From Temnopleurus reevesii (lineage: Eukaryota > Echinodermata > Echinoidea > Temnopleuroida > Temnopleuridae): a stretch of 35,781 bases of DNA. The translations under genes and the position numbers were made by a program. The notes under the pieces were generated by a model. That model saw nothing but the letters and a program-made list of their open reading frames with translations, made no database searches and was not told the origin of the DNA. Where the stretch lies: contig BQKZ01000704.1 of NCBI GenBank assembly GCA_036244855.1, positions 111,884 to 147,664 of the forward strand, read 5' to 3'. Below, piece after piece: positions 33,936 through 35,781 of this stretch. Position 1 is the first letter of the stretch, and the number at the start of each line of letters is the position of its first letter.

Positions 33936-34756
33936 ATATCTCATACAATCAATTGGCATTGATGCCACATGTCTTTGTAGTCAAATGCAACAGAACAAGT
34001 TGTTCATATATTTTGCTTTTGTAATAGTACTACAAAATATATTGTCAATAAATGCTTTTATGTAACTATAATGTTTTATCTTTATTGACAATTAAATCTT
34101 GCTTGACCTTTGTAAGGTCTCTTTTCTTTAGGTTCAAATATATGTTATCAAAATTGTTCATGATTTTCTTTTTAATGAATAAGGGGTTGCCTTCTCTTGA
34201 GGTAAAGTCTTTATAACAGGCATTCTTTTTTTTAATTCTATTTTCGACTGCTACGTTTTAATAGAAATAGAATGCCAGTAAAAGTGGGACTTTGAAAAGT
34301 TTGGGCAGTAAGAGAAAATTTGGGATTTTATGGAGACAGTGGGCTAATGGAAACAATGTAATTGGAAAGATAGGAAGAGAAATTCTGAGAATGGGTAAAT
34401 TTAGTGATGAGAGTCCAAAAGACAAATGCAGAAAGTGATGGAAGAAGAGAGATTAAATGGAAATATTGGAGAACCCATGTAAGCACCATGGGGGACGGGC
34501 TTTCGGGGTTCTAGCCCTGCGAGTCAGACCTAAGAGAATGCCAAATGTTAGGGAGAAGGGCGTCATAATTGCTGGTGATGACCTCTTTTTTTCATCTTTT
34601 TTTTTTTGCTTGTCAGCCTTGTCAGCCCCAGCCCCGGGGCGCGAAATTTGAGCTGATGTGCTTTTTGGGGGGGATGCAAAATTTCAATTGCTCTCTCCCA
34701 CCTGGTCTCTATCCATGCATAGATACTATTGTAAAATCAAAACGCGCGTGCGAGAG

Positions 34757-35105
34757 AGACAGGAATTAGAATGTTGGGGGCTAGAGACAAGACAAGAATA
34801 GGAAAAGGATGTAGGATGATGGATGAAGTGGAGGAGTTCAGGATATTGAGTTTGGGAGGATGAGGAGGACGAATGTCAGCTTCATGGTGCAGGAGAAAGA
34901 TTGAGAGTGAGAGAGAGAGGGGAAGATGGGAATTAGGATGGTGGAGGCTGGAGGCGAGGAGAAAGATTCATCTGGGCAAGATTTTCATACCATGAGACAG
35001 GAAAAGGAAATGAATATGGGATCAATGAATGTTGGCTCAATGCAAATGGAGGTGTGATAGAGAGGGGTAATAATAGAGGCTGGAGGCGATGAAAAAGATC
35101 TAGAT
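34757..35105 (+). repeat. Purine-rich degenerate minisatellite
   Basis: GA-rich strand with three related units at about 34757, 34929 and 35065: GGAATTAGAATGTTGGGGGC, GGAATTAGGATGGTGGAGGC, and GTAATAATAGAGGCTGGAGG, the last two followed by GGCGA(G/T)GA(G/A)AAAGAT. Confidence 0.5.
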
Positions 35106-35585
35106 ATAATTGAGGTAAGAGAACGTAAATAGATGAATGGAGACCGAGAGTGGGGGAGATGAGGAGAGAAAGAGGAAAGAAATTAGGAATACATGTATAT
35201 GTAAAAAGAAAAAAATCTTTAAAAAAAGGCGGTGGATGGCTATATGTATTACTGTCTTGTAATTAAGATTGGGAATGCAAACTTAAGCTTAGACATGTAT
35301 GTCAAAGTTCAAGGATTATTAGGATCCTTTGTCTTTATCTGGAAAAATGTTTTAAATATATATAGTTTTATGTCCATTAACTGATAGAAAAAAAAGACTA
35401 GGGTCTAATTGCATATACTGTACATGGAAAATAGAATATTTAATTGAATTAACTAAAAATGTATATTCCGATATGACACATCATATACAAACCTTTATCA
35501 ATTTCAATAGAATATCATCTTTTAAAAAAATATTTGCTTGGATATCCCTATAGTTGAATATTAATCAACAAGCGAAGTGTGCAAT

Positions 35586-35591
35586 AAAAAA
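35586..35591 (-). terminator. RNA polymerase III terminator
   Basis: Six T on the minus strand, four bases after the tRNA 3' end. This supports a functional tRNA gene and not a SINE tail. Confidence 0.85.
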
Positions 35592-35595
35592 TTAC

Positions 35596-35677
35596 TGGCA
35601 GCGGTGGGATTCGAACCCACGCCATCGAAATGACTGGTGCCTAAAACCAGCGCCTTAGACCGCTCGGCCACGCTACC
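35596..35677 (-). tRNA. tRNA-Leu (anticodon UAG)
   Basis: Minus strand folds into a full tRNA: 7-bp acceptor GGTAGCG / CGCTGCC (one G-T pair) with discriminator A, A-box TGGCCGAGCGG, and anticodon arm CTGGT-TTTAGGC-ACCAG with anticodon TAG at 35643-35641. It has a long class II variable arm typical of Leu and T-arm GTGGG-TTCGAAT-CCCAC. Encoded without intron and without CCA. Reads CUA codons. Confidence 0.95.
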
Positions 35678-35781
35678 TCGATATGAGCGGGAGGGCCCTC
35701 AGCAGACCCATTCCTGAGCACCGGTCGGCAAAAGCCCGTAGCGGCTGCTAAATCACATCATTTTCTCCTCCACATTTTACC

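Noticed and set aside
35596..35677. tRNA-like sequence as a SINE head or tail
   Set aside because: All arms pair, the variable arm fits Leu, and a T6 terminator follows after four bases; no repeat sequence is attached.

Overview
The window is eukaryotic and most likely from an echinoderm, probably a sea urchin. The reasons are one long gene with about 30 short exons split by GT-AG introns, AT-rich introns full of hairpin elements and (GAT)n microsatellites, and a dispersed repeat carrying a TTTATATAGCGC-type core that I associate with sea urchin genomes. The species call is inference. The protein and splice calls come from reading the sequence.

About 31 kb (945-31477, plus strand) is nearly all of one gene, the orthologue of THADA (thyroid adenoma-associated protein; yeast Trm732 is the distant homologue). 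THADA is a very large armadillo/HEAT-like scaffold with a central DUF2428 domain. I place 31 coding exons. Reading phase is consistent across every junction, and the product is about 2,080 residues to the stop at 31475-31477 if one of two duplicated exons is used. The true N-terminus lies upstream of the window.

The most unusual feature is repeated local exon duplication. One 138-nt, phase 0-0 exon of the DUF2428 core is present twice (18555-18692 and 19714-19851). The copies differ at 11 bases, 10 of them synonymous, so both have been kept under protein-level constraint. At least five other exons have decayed partial copies in a neighbouring intron (763-812, 2266-2312, 10656-10740, 15573-15676, 16348-16420). 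An acidic, Ser/Pro-rich peptide is also repeated on both sides of the intron at 17152-17763, which suggests that intron arose from an exonic tandem duplication. An inverted copy of the end of exon 1 lies at about 9222-9300.

The intron at 3046-8807 holds a 4.47-kb element (3549-8014) with about 830-bp terminal inverted repeats flanked by TTA. It carries a broken copy of a multi-copy metazoan gene (nuclease-like region plus Cys-rich CXC-like tail), part of it duplicated in inverted orientation. Other introns carry smaller foldback/MITE-like elements. One inverted repeat, between the duplicated exons, looks like two histone mRNA 3' ends (stem-loop plus CAAGAAAGA box). Downstream of the gene are the probable 3' UTR, dispersed repeats, a purine-rich minisatellite and a minus-strand tRNA-Leu(UAG) gene near the right edge.
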